Counted from the stretch's first letter, positions 21,656 through 33,400 are shown. The stretch: 64,000 nucleotides of DNA from Aricia agestis (GCF_905147365.1 NC_056406.1:260501-324500), one strand, 5' to 3'. The notes: generated by a model from the sequence alone, not told the origin. Numbers and translations are program-made.

Positions 21656-22412
21656 TATACCTAGCGGAAAAGAGAAACAAAGGCCTGAGCAAGCGAGATG
21701 TCACTATCGGTAACACTGCGTGGTAAAAAGAGACGTGTGATACATGAACTCTTTTTTTGACGTCCAGTCGGCACTTCGGCACGTTGATAATTTAATCTCA
21801 TATACTTAATTCATGTTCAATCATGCTTGTGTAAGTGTATAAGTACAACATGAAGTTTTAACTTCATATTTCACAAATGGGTCCCAATTACAAGGCGACA
21901 GCGGGTGCGGTATGAGGTAGGGGGTTGCGGGGTAAGGTAAGCGATCTACCACTGCCGGGCGGGCGGGTGGCGCACGAGTTGCCTCAAATGCGTAATGCGT
22001 CCACATTTTTAGTAGTTTAGCGGATAAGTCCGGGCTTGATATTTTTGTTTTTTTGTTCCAAAGGGGTAGTAACAAAAATCGCTAGTATTTTTTATTGTAT
22101 GTTGATTTATTGTACTGGTGAAAAACTAATCCAGTACTTATATATAAATCATTATTGATGTTAGCCGTTGATTAATCATTATTTATTATTATCATCGTGT
22201 TATCGTGTTTACATATTATTTTGTGATTACTCATTCGGTTGCTACTCGCTACCCGCTGCGTTACCTACATTACCCACATACTAGATAGTAGATAGTAGAT
22301 AGATATTACCGAGACTCGTCTGCTACATGAGCATTTTCACTTTAAAATTATTTTTATTTCAATATGATTTCAATATAGTCCATTGAAATGTTACACGAGC
22401 TTTGCATTTTTT

Positions 22413-23157
22413 AGAGGACGCAATTTTATTTTTGGGATATGTGGAGAGGGTCAATAGAAGCTTAAGCCTACTGTCAAAACGCTAGCCCCGCCTACACACA
22501 CCGCTATCCTCCAATCGTGATACGATGATTCCATGAATCGTGCTCCCGGGCAACGTGCTCTTTAACTTTTTTAATACATTTTACAAAAAAAAAAAGCCTG
22601 AACCTGAATTAGCTAGTGGTACCACGCTATTCCTGAATGAAGAAGTCGATCCATCTTTGCTCACTCTTGTTGGTGAACGTTGTTTCATAATATTATGGTG
22701 GAAAATTTTCATTAAAAAATTGACAACACTGGCAAAAAAAGTCAAGTAAGAATTGTGAAAAATTACTTAAAAAAATAAATATTTTGCTGCGAAATAAATG
22801 ACTTCAGGATTATTTAACGATGATAGGTGACTTTTTTATTCGTCCTCTGTAATTTCTGTGGCGCAAATCGCCATTTTCAATCACATTTTAACAACTTTTA
22901 TCAAGCGCGTGGCGTGCGTATTCAGTGATGTCAAAAATAGCACTGACGGGCGAATCGCGGCGTTGTGTCCAACAGTTGGGCACTATTTTTTTCGACGGAA
23001 TCGCGCGGCTTAGGTTCTATCTAGTGTAGTATTATATAATCAAAGTTTCCAAGATGGCGACCGGGGGACAAGCCACTCTTGTAACACCACAAACTTGTGG
23101 GTAAGCTTCTATTGACCCCACCTATATGTCCCAAAATTTTATGTCGCAGTCCTTTAT
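22413..23157. mobile_element. MITE with about 45-bp inverted ends
   Basis: The left end reads GAGGACGCAATTTTATTTTT, then GGGTCAATAGAAGCTTA; both recur inverted at 23090-23155. No transposase is seen inside. Exact ends are uncertain by a few bases because no duplication is clear. Confidence 0.7.
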
Positions 23158-23449
23158 TAATGCGGAAGAACATTCAGTTACATAGAAAAAACGTGAAGAC
23201 TGAAGACTTTATTACAAACGTGTCAAGATGTAACGAACGTAGTACGTACAGCGCCATCTAACGTATTCGGTCGGAACTCGGATCTCGCAATCACTAATCC
23301 AAGCCAAGAGGATGCTATTTATTTTCAGAATATTATAAAAATTAAACGTCGGCACCAACTACGTCTAATTTAAAGGATAATTAGTAGGTGATAGCCGATA
23401 GGAGTACCGCTGGTGTGCGTCGACCTTTACCCGTTATCGCTGAAGAAAC

Positions 23450-24110
23450 CGATACTTTGCTGACTGCTGAGTGCTGAGTAGCGCGCGGCGGGGTGCGGGG
23501 GGTGCGAGGGGCGCGGGGGGCGCGGACCGGCCGGCGGCCGCAACCGCCGCATTCCCCACTGAAGTGGCGCGCAATGTGCACGCGTCGAGAGAGCGAAACG
23601 TCACCCGTTCCGATATACTAGTGTGTGAAGCGAGTAGCCCGGCGCCGGAACGTGGTAGCAGCCGGCCGGCTTATCGCCGCCGAGAGCGATAACGAGGTGA
23701 GCTCCCGATAGCTTTAGATAAGCTCCTTCGCGTTCGGCCGGCCCGAGGAGCCGCCGTCGTCGGCTCCTAGCTAAATTTCTCGTCCCTCATCCGCGTTGCT
23801 CTCGAGATCGTCGTTCGTCCCCGGCGGGCACCGGCCGTGCCACCGCCCACCGGCCACCGACTCGACACAGGTCACGCTCGTAATTGTTAATGAATACGTT
23901 TTGGTTCGGGCACTTTTTATGTAATAATTGGTATATATATAGTATACAAATTATGCATATACATAATGGTGCGTTCGCGGCGAGGAGGGCTGGCGTGGCG
24001 CGGGCGGTCGCGGCGGTGCCACGTCCTCGCACTCCTCAGTCCTCTCGCTTGTCTCCGATGTCTCCACGTTTTATGTCCGTGGAGCTCCGCACTATATGAG
24101 AAACGGCACC
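23450..24110. promoter_or_regulatory. CpG island, candidate alternative promoter or first exon
   Basis: This is a long unmethylated-looking CpG-dense block free of recognised repeats, with a good splice donor ATAACGAG|GTGAGC at 23697. It could be an alternative 5' exon splicing toward the RRM exon at 32728. No start codon in a compatible frame was found, so translation would have to start downstream. Confidence 0.25.
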
Positions 24111-24977
24111 CCGCTCGCTTCACAGAGTACGGCGTAGTTGGTGTTGACAGTGACACTGCGCAGTTTTTTTTAGGGTTCCGTGACCAAAGGGTAAAAACGG
24201 GACCCTATTACTAAGACTTCGTTGTCTGTCCGTCTGTCTGTCACTAGGCTGTAACTCAAGAACGGTAATAGCTAGAGAGTTGAAATTTTCACAGATTGTG
24301 TATATATCTGTTGCCGCTATAACAACAAATACTAAAAACAAAATAAAATTAATATTTAAGGGGGGCCTCCCATACAACAAACGTGATTTATTCTATTTTG
24401 AATTGAATACGAACTAAGGATTTTGTGAATTAAATTTTTCACAAAATCCTTAGATAAGGGAGCATACCCATACTACGCGACCCATTTAGGGGGGGGGGTC
24501 TTCAAAATACTACGCTCGGTCACGAGAGGGGGGGAGGGGGTCTAGAGTTTTGTCACGTAGTCAATTTCGCCGAGCGAAACGTCATACGAATTTTTTTTTC
24601 TCGTCATTTAATACTTAACACTGGCATTTATTATGGTTATTTATAGCCAACAGCCATTAAAAAAACAGGCACTGTTGTCATTTATCAGGTATTTTGAAGT
24701 TTGGTGAAGCTGTCAAGCTTGGTGATCATATTTACTATATATTTTAGTGTTCGATTACAATTTGAACTACAGTCGTGACTAAAATAGTAGGTACCATCGA
24801 GGAAATTGATTCCTAATTAGTTGACAGACCAACGTCATGTAGTCGGATCATGTCAATTCAATGTTAATTGTGAGCTATCGGTTGGGTTTAACTTTAAACG
24901 CGACCAAATTACTTAGGTCCGCCATCTGCCTAGAAATTAATTTCTCTGATTGTTCTATTGCAATTTCAGACTATCAC

Positions 24978-25310
24978 TAAATATTATAAAACAAAGTTTT
25001 TCCCCCATGTCCCTTTGTTCCCTTTAATCTTTAAAATTACGCAACGGATTTTGATGCGGTTTTCTTTAATAGATAGAGTGATTCAAGAGGAAGGTTTATA
25101 AGTATAATAACATTCCTTAAATAATGGAGAAATACTGTTATTGTTGGGGTTTCTAATGTGATGTCGTAAATAATTAAATTTTTTTCCGCTTACATTGCAA
25201 ACGTAGGCTGAACCCTACGAGATTTATCAAAATAATGTACCAAGTACTGTACACATTGAAAAGGTCTACAGAAAACTCCGCAATGGTATATGTATACCTC
25301 TTATGGATAT
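24978..25310 (+). repeat. Dispersed repeat shared with 63010-63340
   Basis: Blocks TTGTTCCCTTTAATCTT, GGATTTTGATGCGGTTTTC and ATGTACCAAGTACTGTACA recur inverted at 63010-63340. The nature of the element is not known. Confidence 0.6.
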
Positions 25311-25444
25311 CCCACAATAACAGTTTTTTGTCATTTACTTTTAACGACAAAATATTATAATAGCTAATTTTCGAAGCGATTTTAACCTATACGGCATTAA
25401 TCCTTATTCAATAAAACCACTTTAAATACATTGTAAATTGAATA

Positions 25445-25735
25445 TCTATACTAATATTATAAATGCGAAAGTACCTCTATCTGTCTGTCTCGCTTTCACG
25501 CCAAAACTACTGAACCGATTGTAATGAAACTTTGTACACAGATAGTCTAAAGCCTGAGAAAGGACATAGGCTACTTTTTAACTGGAAAAAGGGGTTATAA
25601 AGGGGTGTTTATACGTAAATTTGTTTAAATTAAGTTAGTTCCAAAAATTCATAATAGATGACGCTGTGCGTCGTCCTACATCGCACAAGCGCTTACTCAA
25701 ACGTGTTTCTATAAGAGGTGGTAAGGATAAAAAAA
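25445..25735 (+). mobile_element. Truncated Helitron 5' part
   Basis: It starts TCTATACTAATATTATAAAT and follows the same order of blocks as 39657-40590, but the sequence diverges after about 25735 and the CTAG end is absent. Confidence 0.75.
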
Positions 25736-26219
25736 GAAAATTTTCGCGAGTTTATTTGAAGTTATAAGAAGATTTTTGAAGTTTGAAATAATCGTACCGC
25801 GGAAGCATTTCTGTAGCCTACATGGAAACGGGAACTACCGCAAAACTAGGGGGCAAAAAATCTTAAAAAGTAGGTCACGCTCACGTAGTATGTGTATGCT
25901 CCCTAAATGTGTAAGTTTAATATTATAATAACATTAAAATAAAATAAAAAAATAAGGGGGGCTGCCATACAAGAAACACAATTTTTGGCCTAATTTTGCT
26001 CTATAATGGTACGGAACCCTTCGTGCGCGAGTCCGACTCGCACTTGACCGATTATTTTTTAAATAAATAATGGAATTTAAAATTACTGCAATGTTTTCAC
26101 GCTAGACGGCAGTATCGGCACAGACGATAAACGAAAAGTTTCGTTCGATATCGTTTCTGAATTCTGTAAATATTCTGTTAAATTATTATGACGTGTGCAC
26201 TGTGCACTGTCAGATTTTG

Positions 26220-26900
26220 ATCGTAATTGTTCCTTCCGATCCTGAGGCCGGCGAGTCGCAGGCCGCAGCCGACTCCGTCATCTTCGGGGTGCAGTCGTGA
26301 TTCGTGAAGTGAACTAGTGTTAGTACTACGAGTATCGAACGTGTTCTACTCGCTGGAGGCGAGCCCCGTCGCGTCGACGCAAAAACCTAGTCGTAGTAAT
26401 ACATTTAAAATTACGATGTTTACGAGCGAAGTGAGTAATTTTGAGGAGGCAGTCGACGCGCCCGCGCCGGTGAACTACACGGCCCGCCCAGCGCCCCGCA
26501 CCCCGCGTAGCCGCACCATAGGCCGCGCCGCCGGAGGAGCGATAACCACGATCGTAACTTTTATCGGCGGCTGCCGATTCGAAACACTTTAATCTCTGCC
26601 GTGATTCGAAAAGCGATCGGAGGAGCGATTTCTTCTTAGAATTAAACGTTTTTAGCCAACGGGCGGTGGCGGGTCGCGGGTCGCGGCCGCGGCCGCCGCT
26701 ATCGGGTGACATTGGGCTGGGTTAGCTCGGTCGATACACATAATTTTCCACTCGCTAGCGTAGCATTAGACCGATACGACGCAGCGCGCCGCCGCCGCAC
26801 AGCGACACTCGACGTCGCCCGGCTCCGACTTTCCGTGCTTTTGGCTACTTTTCGCTTCATTCCTTGCGTGCAAGTCGTCTTTCGATAGCCGCCGGGCGAA
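26220..26900. promoter_or_regulatory. CpG island with splice-donor-like site, candidate promoter
   Basis: GC-rich, repeat-free sequence has an ATG at 26415 followed after five codons by a GAA|GTGAGT donor. Splicing that donor to exon E (32728) would run into a stop after a few codons, so it does not make a fus N-terminus. It might be an untranslated first exon or noncoding RNA start. A mariner begins right after it at 26948. Confidence 0.25.
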
Positions 26901-27299
26901 CCGGGACCCGGGGCCGCGACGCGGACGGACGCCTCTGTAGCGAAATATTAGGTTGGGCAAAAGTTTCTTCGCAGTTTATATAAAAAATCGAAAGGTTTTT
27001 TTATCAACTTTATTTACAACTGACTAAAGTCCATATAGGTTCCATTTTTTTTTCGATAACTTTTTGCCATCTTGTTGGTAGGGACATGATCCCATTGCTA
27101 TAAAAATTTTGGGGCTTCTGATGAAAAAACTGCGGCAAGCACTGACATAGTATGTACTACGTACTAGACTCGACAACGCAACGCAATGCTTGGTCACATT
27201 CAACGTAATCTATATAGCAGCAGTGCACTAAGTCGCCCGCGAGCTCTTCTGCGCGCCAGACGTACCACAATCAAAAACGAAACCAAAAAAGTCGCAAAA

Positions 27300-27376
27300 A
27301 TGCCTAGTTGTGGGTTAAGATACTGCAAAAATGATTCCAGTAACACTTCCAAATGCAACGGAATAACATTTCATCG
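27300..27376 (+). CDS. THAP-domain first exon (partial)
   Basis: It reads MPSCGLRYCKNDSSNTSKCN and then GITFHR, with the Arg codon split before a GTATTA donor. MPSC-x4-C and FH-R are the start of the THAP zinc finger, the DNA-binding domain of P-element transposases and many nuclear proteins. Only the first Cys pair is encoded; the second zinc-binding pair must come from a missing exon. It has 25 codons plus 2 nt, the same as the copy at 37069. No later exon was found inside the element. Confidence 0.75.
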
Positions 27377-27885
27377 GTATTAGCATTCTTATTTAATTAT
27401 TTTCAATTAAAATACGAACATTCAATTACTAGGCGAAGACGCGCGCCATTTTGCATTGTCATAGAGTAGTAGATTCAGAGTGTAATGTAGGCAGAATACA
27501 GATCTATGATAAGACGACGATGAATGAAGTACTTACTCACGTAGACGAGTTTGTATTTTGGTAATATGTATTTAAAATATTACGTACATTATACAAGCGT
27601 ACATTATAATAATTTTATTATGGTACATATTTGAAAATATTTAAGTAATTTAAATAAAGTAATTAGCTATAGTGGACTATGGATCCATATTAACTATACA
27701 TTTTATAAAAAAGTGAATTTTTATTTTTATTTTATCCACTTACTCAAATAGATTCTGCATTCATTCGAGTGTAGGCACAAAACTTGTCACTTCTGCGGTA
27801 CTGATCCATAGCAATCACCGCCCCGCCTCCCACCCCGCTCATGCCTCAAGTGCGACATGTTTTTTGTTCGCAATAGCTGATCTAG

Positions 27886-28273
27886 CAGTGATGCCAGATT
27901 GGGGGGAATCCCCCCAAATTTGGGGGTTTTTTTAGGTGATGGGGGGAAAATTGGGGGGAACAATTTTTTGGGGGGATTGTTGGAGGAAAAAATCTGGGAA
28001 CAAAGGCGAAATCTAAGCCCGTTTTTACCCTTTGGTTACGACTTACGGAACCATAAAAATGATCAAGGAGCTCGCGAAGATGCTGATTCTATAAAGATTG
28101 GACGCTATTGCAGAAATAGTGTACATTCATCGTATCCATTTGTGAAATTCCCATTCATAATGAACAAAATTTTTCTTTTAAAATTTGTGGGGGATTTTTC
28201 TTGAAATCCCGAATTTTGGGGGGATTTCGGGGAACACTTGGGGAGAAACCGAGTTGGCCGTCTGGCAACACTG
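27886..28273. mobile_element. hAT-like MITE nested in the P-like element
   Basis: Inverted ends are CAGTGATGCCAGA and TCTGGCAACACTG. A perfect 8-bp duplication, TGATCTAG, lies at 27878-27885 and 28274-28281. The copy at 5759 has the uninterrupted site. Inside are G-tracts (TTGGGGGGAAT) but no transposase. Confidence 0.9.
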
Positions 28274-28895
28274 TGATCTAGTACGTAGTACTTACTACCT
28301 CAGTGGCGGCAAGTGGTTTTGGCAGTCCTCTTGTGATGTCAACCTGACACTGCCTAAGGAATTCTGTAGCTACCGAAACAGGTGGTAATCTGAAGGTGCA
28401 AGGTCAGGACTCAGGAGTCAGGACTATACGGCGGATGCATTAACACCTCCCAGCCAAACTCCCGTATTTTTTGCTGAGTGGCTAAAGATGTGTGAGGTCT
28501 AGCGTTATCATGGTGAAAACCCACCGCTTGCTCTCAACTTCTTGCCATAATATCATCAGTTGTTCGCAATACAGTTCAGAATCGATGGTCCTGCCTGGCG
28601 GTAACAGCTCATAATGAATAATGCTCTTCCAATACCACCACACACACAGCATCACCTTGTTGCGAGTTAACCCGGGTTTCGCCACAGTCTGTGAAGCCTG
28701 ACCGGCCTTTGACCATGATCTTTTTCGAACGTTCTTGTCGTACGACCTACTTTTAATCACCAGTTATCAACTTCTTCAAAAATGGTTCTGTTTCATAACG
28801 TCGTAATAAAGAATCAGAAATGAGTACACGGTTCATTAATTTTCTTTCAGTGAGCTCATGAGGCACCCAAATATCGAGCTTTTTTGTGTACCCAG

Positions 28896-29127
28896 CAATG
28901 GTATATTTAATAAAAAACTCAAAGCAGATATGTTACTACCGCGCGCGTTGTGAAGCTTCAAATACGACCCAATTGGGCCGTCTTTTATTTAGTCTGTTTC
29001 TTTTATGTAAATGGCATTTCGTATCTTTTGTTTCACTTATCTGTCAAATTTGTCAATGTTGTTCGGAAGAGATTAAAGCCGGAAAATAGTATGAACGTGA
29101 CAGATCTGTATAAGTAGAATATCATTG
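28896..29127. mobile_element. Second hAT-like MITE inside mariner
   Basis: Ends are CAATGGTAT and, inverted, CAATGATAT. A perfect 8-bp duplication, GTACCCAG, lies at 28888-28895 and 29128-29135. It is 232 bp with no coding content and breaks the mariner transposase. Confidence 0.85.
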
Positions 29128-29201
29128 GTACCCAGCTTTTTTCAAATGCGGAAAAACCGTTTTGTGGTCAATCCCCAGTTCTCCAGCTACATCGGCATAT
29201 A

Positions 29202-29525
29202 CGTGGGAGAGCTATGCTTCGGCACGAATGGGCCGGCTCGACCGGATAAATACCACGTTCTCACAGAAAACCGGCGTGAAACAGCGCTTGCGCTGTGTTT
29301 CGCCGAGTGAGTGAGTTTACCGGAGGCCCTACCCTATTCCCTTCCCTACCCTCAACTATTCCCTTCCTTTCCCTTCCCTCCCCTATTACCCTATTCCCTC
29401 TTAAAAGGTCGGCAACGCACTTGCAGCTCTTCTGATGCTGCGAGTGTCCATGGGCAACGGAAGTTGCTTTCCATCAGGTGACCCGTTTGCTCGATTGCCC
29501 CTTATTTCATAAAAAAAAAAAAAAA
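29202..29525 (+). repeat. CGTGGGAGAGC repeat inside mariner
   Basis: It is close to 18241-18560 over its whole length and ends in a run of about 14 A. Mariner sequence (ATCGGCATAT on one side, ATATGCCGATC on the other) flanks it. Confidence 0.7.
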
Positions 29526-30116
29526 TCGTGACTACTAATATGCCGATCTTGCTCCACTTTTTCAAAAATGGCAGCAGTTTTGTCCGTAACAGGGCGACCA
29601 GAGCGACGTGCGTGCGTTTAAAACGCATTTGCGCTACTCTCACAGATACTGCATTAGGTCCATAAACATCACAAATTTTTTTCGCGGCTTGTGTTGCATT
29701 TTACCTTTTTTGTAATAAAAATTTAAAATGTATCGAATTTCTTCATTAGAATCACTCATTTTAACAATAAGAAAAACAAACGAAAATCTCACATTTTCCT
29801 AATTTGAATTTGGAATTGTCTTCTGTAAAATTGATCTTTTTAATGATACCAAAATCAGCCAGATACAATTGGTATAGCCCAAGAGATTTTATGACAAGTT
29901 CGTACATACTATAATCAAAGAATTCTATTTAAACTCAGGTAGAAGTGCTGTACTCTACGAAATGTCATTTGAAAAATTGAAAAGCAATCCTAAAACAATA
30001 CACTCAAAACATTATCTGTGCATTACTCACACACAGAAACTAAAAGTATTTCTACGTAGTCAAGTGCGAGATGCCAATATTATTTGTAACAAGAGTGACA
30101 AGGATGCAGGCCTATA

Positions 30117-30740
30117 GCCGGGTCCACACCAGACGATCCAACGCGCTCCGATCGCGCGCGGCATGAAGCGCGTTGCACGGAGCGTTTGGTGTGGACGTGC
30201 CGCGCGCGATCCATGCGCAAGTTTTGGAGCGCGCGCTCCCTGGCGCTCGCGATCCGTTCGTTGTCGGTTTTCTTGCCCGCTTCAAAGGTGCCTCAGTTAC
30301 GTGGCGCGCGCGGTGTGGACGGTTATGTGATTCGAGCGATCCATCATACCATGGATATTTCAAAGTCGTCGTCTGATATCGCTTTATAAGGAGTTTATAT
30401 AAAGATATTATTACTATTTTACGAATAGAGGTGCAAGAGAGCTTTGGCTCAGATTTCTCGCAAAATGGGGAACAAGCCAATAGAAGATCTAAAGAAAAAA
30501 ATGCGGTCTCTGGCGGGAGGATACAGAAGGAGCCGCCGCTGTACGTGTGACTCCATATCGTGCAAGATACTGACTAACTTGAATAACGGATCGCCTTCGG
30601 ATCACTTGGAGCGCATATTAGGATCGCAGTTTCCAAGTTCTTGGATCGGTCTAACGCGCTCCACGCTCCACGCTCCTCGATCCTGGATCGCGGATCGCGA
30701 GATCGACGCTCCAAGATGGATCGTTTGGTGTGGACCCGGC
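30117..30740. mobile_element. MITE with GCCGGGTCCACACCA ends, TA duplication
   Basis: GCCGGGTCCACACCAGACGATCC at the left (first 15 bases GCCGGGTCCACACCA) recurs inverted at the right, and TA flanks both sides. Internal words GGATCGCGGATCGCG and CGCGCTCC are repeated. Open frames inside are by-products of GC content. Confidence 0.8.
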
Positions 30741-31007
30741 TATTGACATTCGGTCATACCGAACGCAAGCTTAACTCCCCGAAAGATCAAACGCCCGCAA
30801 GTACTGTCTGCAAAAAAGTCTATCATAAATAAAGATTTTTTTTGTTATTAAGTTTATTGTTTTTTACAATAATATTAATTAAACTTAAACTACAACTTAC
30901 AATTAACTGATATTTAATAGTACCTGCAAAGGGCGTGCGCGGGTGAGGTCAGTGTGAAGCGGGAGCCGGGAAGCGGTCGAATGCATTGTATAGGTACATA
31001 ATATTAT

Positions 31008-32273
31008 GTTACCGTTAGAATGCGGAATACGTTAATGTTTAAATTAACTAGGTAATCTGCAGATTTCCTGATACCATCCGGTAAAAATGCTAGTTTTTGT
31101 AATTTACCTAGTTAGTTTGCATAGTAACGAATGGTACATCGTTGAATTGCGGAAGACAGTGAACTAAACACTTTTGTTACGCTCCTTCGCTGGGACTGCA
31201 CCCCTCTGTTCCTATGTTCGACGATTTGGTCTGTTATAGTTAATATTAAATATTTTATCCTTTGTTTATTTTTTTCTTTTTATGGCGTTTCGGCTGTATG
31301 ACAATGGCCAGTTTCAAATAAGTGGCGGGAAAACTATGTTCTTGTAACAATTTTTAGCATCGATTTTCTATTTGGTAAAGTCCAAAGTCTAGTAAAAGTC
31401 AAAGTAAAAGTCAATGCAGTCAAGGACTCAAATCGGTCGATTCAGTAAAATGGTAGACGCTTTACTAAAACTTTCGATGGAGTTTAGTAGGGAACACAAA
31501 AGGCACGTTTCTGGAAGTTATATTACTGGCCTACACTTGTGCAAGATAATAAATATCTTATTAAAATTAATATTAAAAACCCAGAACAATATTAGGAAAT
31601 TAATATAAAACGTATTAACGCCACTCTTTCACAATCTAAGCTAAACTCTTCCTTCGTTTATGTCCTAAAAAATTTTGACTTGAGCATGTTAACCTTATGG
31701 CTACCACACACGCTACGGTATATCGGAGAGGTCACCTGCAGGTGCCTGCGCAGGTGACACTCGAAAGAATTGATTCTCGATTTTGCGCCGGTCGAATGCG
31801 CAGGTCCAAGCAACTGCACAGGTCTATTCCCACACACATTCCGATTTACTTGCGCAGGCATACCTGCTGCACAGGTAGACCTCTCCGGTAGACCGTTGCG
31901 TGTATGGCTAACATTAGACTGTTTTTAATTGTTTATTATTGTTTTTTTTCTAGTTGATTTGATCTTTTATCAGTGCAGTAATATTTTAGTTACTTAAATT
32001 TTAATATTTTATTCCTTTGTTAATGTCCTAAAAATTAAATTCAATAATCCCTATACCTACAACTAAATAATATTATTTATTCAAACAAGAACCTGTTTAA
32101 TGCAATTTACCGTATGCATGGTCAGTAGTCTTCAGATTACCTAGATATTCTGCAGATTATATAGTAATGCAAGAATATAATAAATTTTTTGCACTTTAAC
32201 TAACTCATCCAGATAATCTGCAGAATACCGCGTTTATCTGCACTCTAACTGGCTTTCGCAAATTAACGGTAAC
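31008..32273. mobile_element. Inverted-repeat element with GTTACCGTTA ends
   Basis: GTTACCGTTA at the left is matched by TAACGGTAAC at the right, and subterminal AGATTACCTAG/AATCTGCAGA-like words recur in both halves. It contains a smaller hairpin MITE (31700-31910). A clear duplication is lacking, so the borders are tentative. Confidence 0.6.
31700..31910. mobile_element. Hairpin MITE with GCGCAGGT repeats
   Basis: CGGAGAGGTC and CACACGCTACGGT at the left match inverted words at the right (GACCTCTCCGG, ACCGTTGCGTGT). Between them TGCGCAGGT/ACCTGC words repeat about eight times in both directions. It is nested in 31008-32273. Confidence 0.75.
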
Positions 32274-32727
32274 ATATACATACATACATGACATACATCC
32301 ATACATACATACATACATACATAGCCTGTGAGACACATAACTCTTACTTTTTGCTCTGCTGTAGTTAGGTAAAAATTATTACCTATTGTGAACGACTATG
32401 ATAGTTACCTGTGAAAGGTAATCCCTGAAGATTTATTTGTATATTTTTACAAAGTCTTATAACACAAGATAGCATTTTGCCCTTTGATTACATTTAGTAT
32501 CTGAAAATAAAACTAAGTTTGTTTTAAACATTTCTTTGCTAACCGTACACACTCGCATACGACCGTCGCGTACAGCGTGCCAGTGAAGTGTTCACTGCAA
32601 TGGTGTGAATTAGCTCTATTGAAACGGTGGAACATTTGGTGCGTATGGCATGTCTACATCAGTTTAAATAGAAGTCTTTGACTATAATGCGAAAATACTT
32701 TTTCCCCAACCTATTACTATTTTTCAG
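32274..32727. other. Intron end before RRM exon
   Basis: A CATA microsatellite lies at 32276-32320, then ordinary AT-rich intron to the branch and polypyrimidine region (CTATTACTATTTTTCAG) of exon E. No gene was seen. Confidence 0.5.
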
Positions 32728-33325
32728 CTCAAAGGACGATGAAATCGACGGCGACTGCATAGTGCGCGCCCGCGGCCTGCCCTGGCAGTCGTCCGACCAG
32801 GACATCGCCAAGTTCTTCCGCGGCCTCAATGTCGCCAAGGGCGGCGTAGCGCTGTGCCTGTCGCCGCAGGGGAGGCGCAACGGCGAGGCGCTGGTGCGGT
32901 TCGTGTCGGCCGAGCACCGCGACATGGCGCTCAAGCGGCATAAGCACCACATCGGCCCGCGCTACATCGAGGTGTACCGCGCCAGCGGCGAGGACTTCCT
33001 CGGCGTGGCGGGCGGCGCCACGGGCGAGGCGGCCGCCTTCCTGTCGCGCGGCGCGCAGGTCATCGTGCGCATGCGCGGCCTGCCCTACGACGCCACGCCG
33101 CACCAGGTGCTCGACTTCTTCGCGAGCGGCGAGGACCCCGTCGCCGTGGTGGACGGCGCGGAGGGCGTGCTGTTCGTGCGGCGCGCCGACGGCCGCGCCA
33201 CGGGCGACGCCTTCGTGCTGTTCGCGCACGAGGCGGACGCGCCGCGTGCGCTCGCCCGCCACCGCCGCCTCATCGGCGCGCGCTATATCGAGCTGTTCCG
33301 CTCCACCATCGCCGAGGTGCAGCAG
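32728..33325 (+). CDS. fus: fus exon E, RRM1 and RRM2
   Basis: The acceptor is TATTTTTCAG and the donor CAGCAG|GTACGT. The 199 codons encode two quasi-RRMs of the hnRNP F/H type. RRM1 has RNP2-like CIVRARGLPW and RNP1-like GEALVRFV; RRM2 has VIVRMRGLPY and GDAFVLFA. Each ends in a conserved RYIEVYRAS or RYIELFRST strand. Such domains bind short G/U-rich RNA sites near regulated exons. The acidic SKDDEIDGDC start joins exon D in frame. This is the most conserved part of the protein and fixes its identity. Confidence 0.97.
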
Positions 33326-33400
33326 GTACGTTCGCGCCGCCGACCTCGTCGAGACGCGCCCGCGTGTCGCATTTACAGTAATATAACGTTTTTCGTGCAG

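Larger units (their letters stand above)
24171..26052 (-). repeat. Family R copy, minus strand, interrupted
   Basis: The left side has AGGGTTCCGTGACC and ACGGGACCCTA; the right side has GAGTCCGACTCGCAC and TTGACCGAT, the reverse of the 9576 copy. Between about 24430 and 25905 lie a G-tract, a GATTCCTA MITE (24791-24958), a dispersed repeat (24978-25310) and a truncated Helitron (25445). Confidence 0.55.
27140..28305 (+). mobile_element. P-like element with THAP exon, inside mariner
   Basis: Inverted ends are CACTGACATAGTATG plus TACTACGTACTAGA at the left and, reversed, CACTGAGGTAGTAAG plus TACTACGTACTAGA at the right. A perfect 8-bp duplication, GCGGCAAG, lies at 27132-27139 and 28306-28313. 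It carries the first exon of a THAP protein (27300-27376). An 8-bp duplication plus a THAP N-terminus points to the P-element superfamily. A hAT-like MITE interrupts it at 27886-28273. A related reversed copy lies at 5759-7600. Confidence 0.85.
26990..29759 (-). pseudogene. Mariner transposase, broken
   Basis: From 29759 downward the minus strand reads MSDSNEEIRYIL and, in shifted frames, AAKKICDVYG and VSVRVAQ. At 28482-28760 it reads KRSWSKAGQASQTVAKPGLT and WYWKSIIHYELLP; near 28500 a broken HDNARPHTS-like region follows. These are standard mariner transposase landmarks (DNA-binding N-terminus, then the DD34D catalytic half). Frameshifts and insertions make it inactive. Confidence 0.85.
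26948..29800 (-). mobile_element. Decayed mariner with nested insertions
   Basis: The 26948 end reads TTAGGTTGGGCAAAAGTTTC next to TA, a typical mariner terminus. Transposase runs on the minus strand from a start at 29759. Three later elements interrupt it: a P-like element (27140-28305), a hAT-like MITE (28896-29127) and a SINE-like repeat (29202-29525). The right terminus was not found, so the upper border is approximate. Confidence 0.85.

Noticed and set aside
24480..24560. G-quadruplex or telomere-like G runs
   Set aside because: Long G tracts are present but look like low-complexity parts of a repeat copy; no regular spacing or telomeric TTAGG repeats.
26317..26592. Short protein starting at 26317 or 26415 as alternative fus N-terminus
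   Set aside because: Splicing its donor to exon E gives a stop within a few codons, and the unspliced ORF resembles nothing known to me.
30112..30746. ORFs on both strands in 30112-30746
   Set aside because: They lie inside a MITE with inverted ends and TA duplication; the frames follow from repeated CGCGATC words.
32729..33262. Minus-strand 177-codon ORF over the RRM exon
   Set aside because: Antisense by-product of GC-rich coding sequence; reads as low-complexity Arg/Ala/His with no domain.
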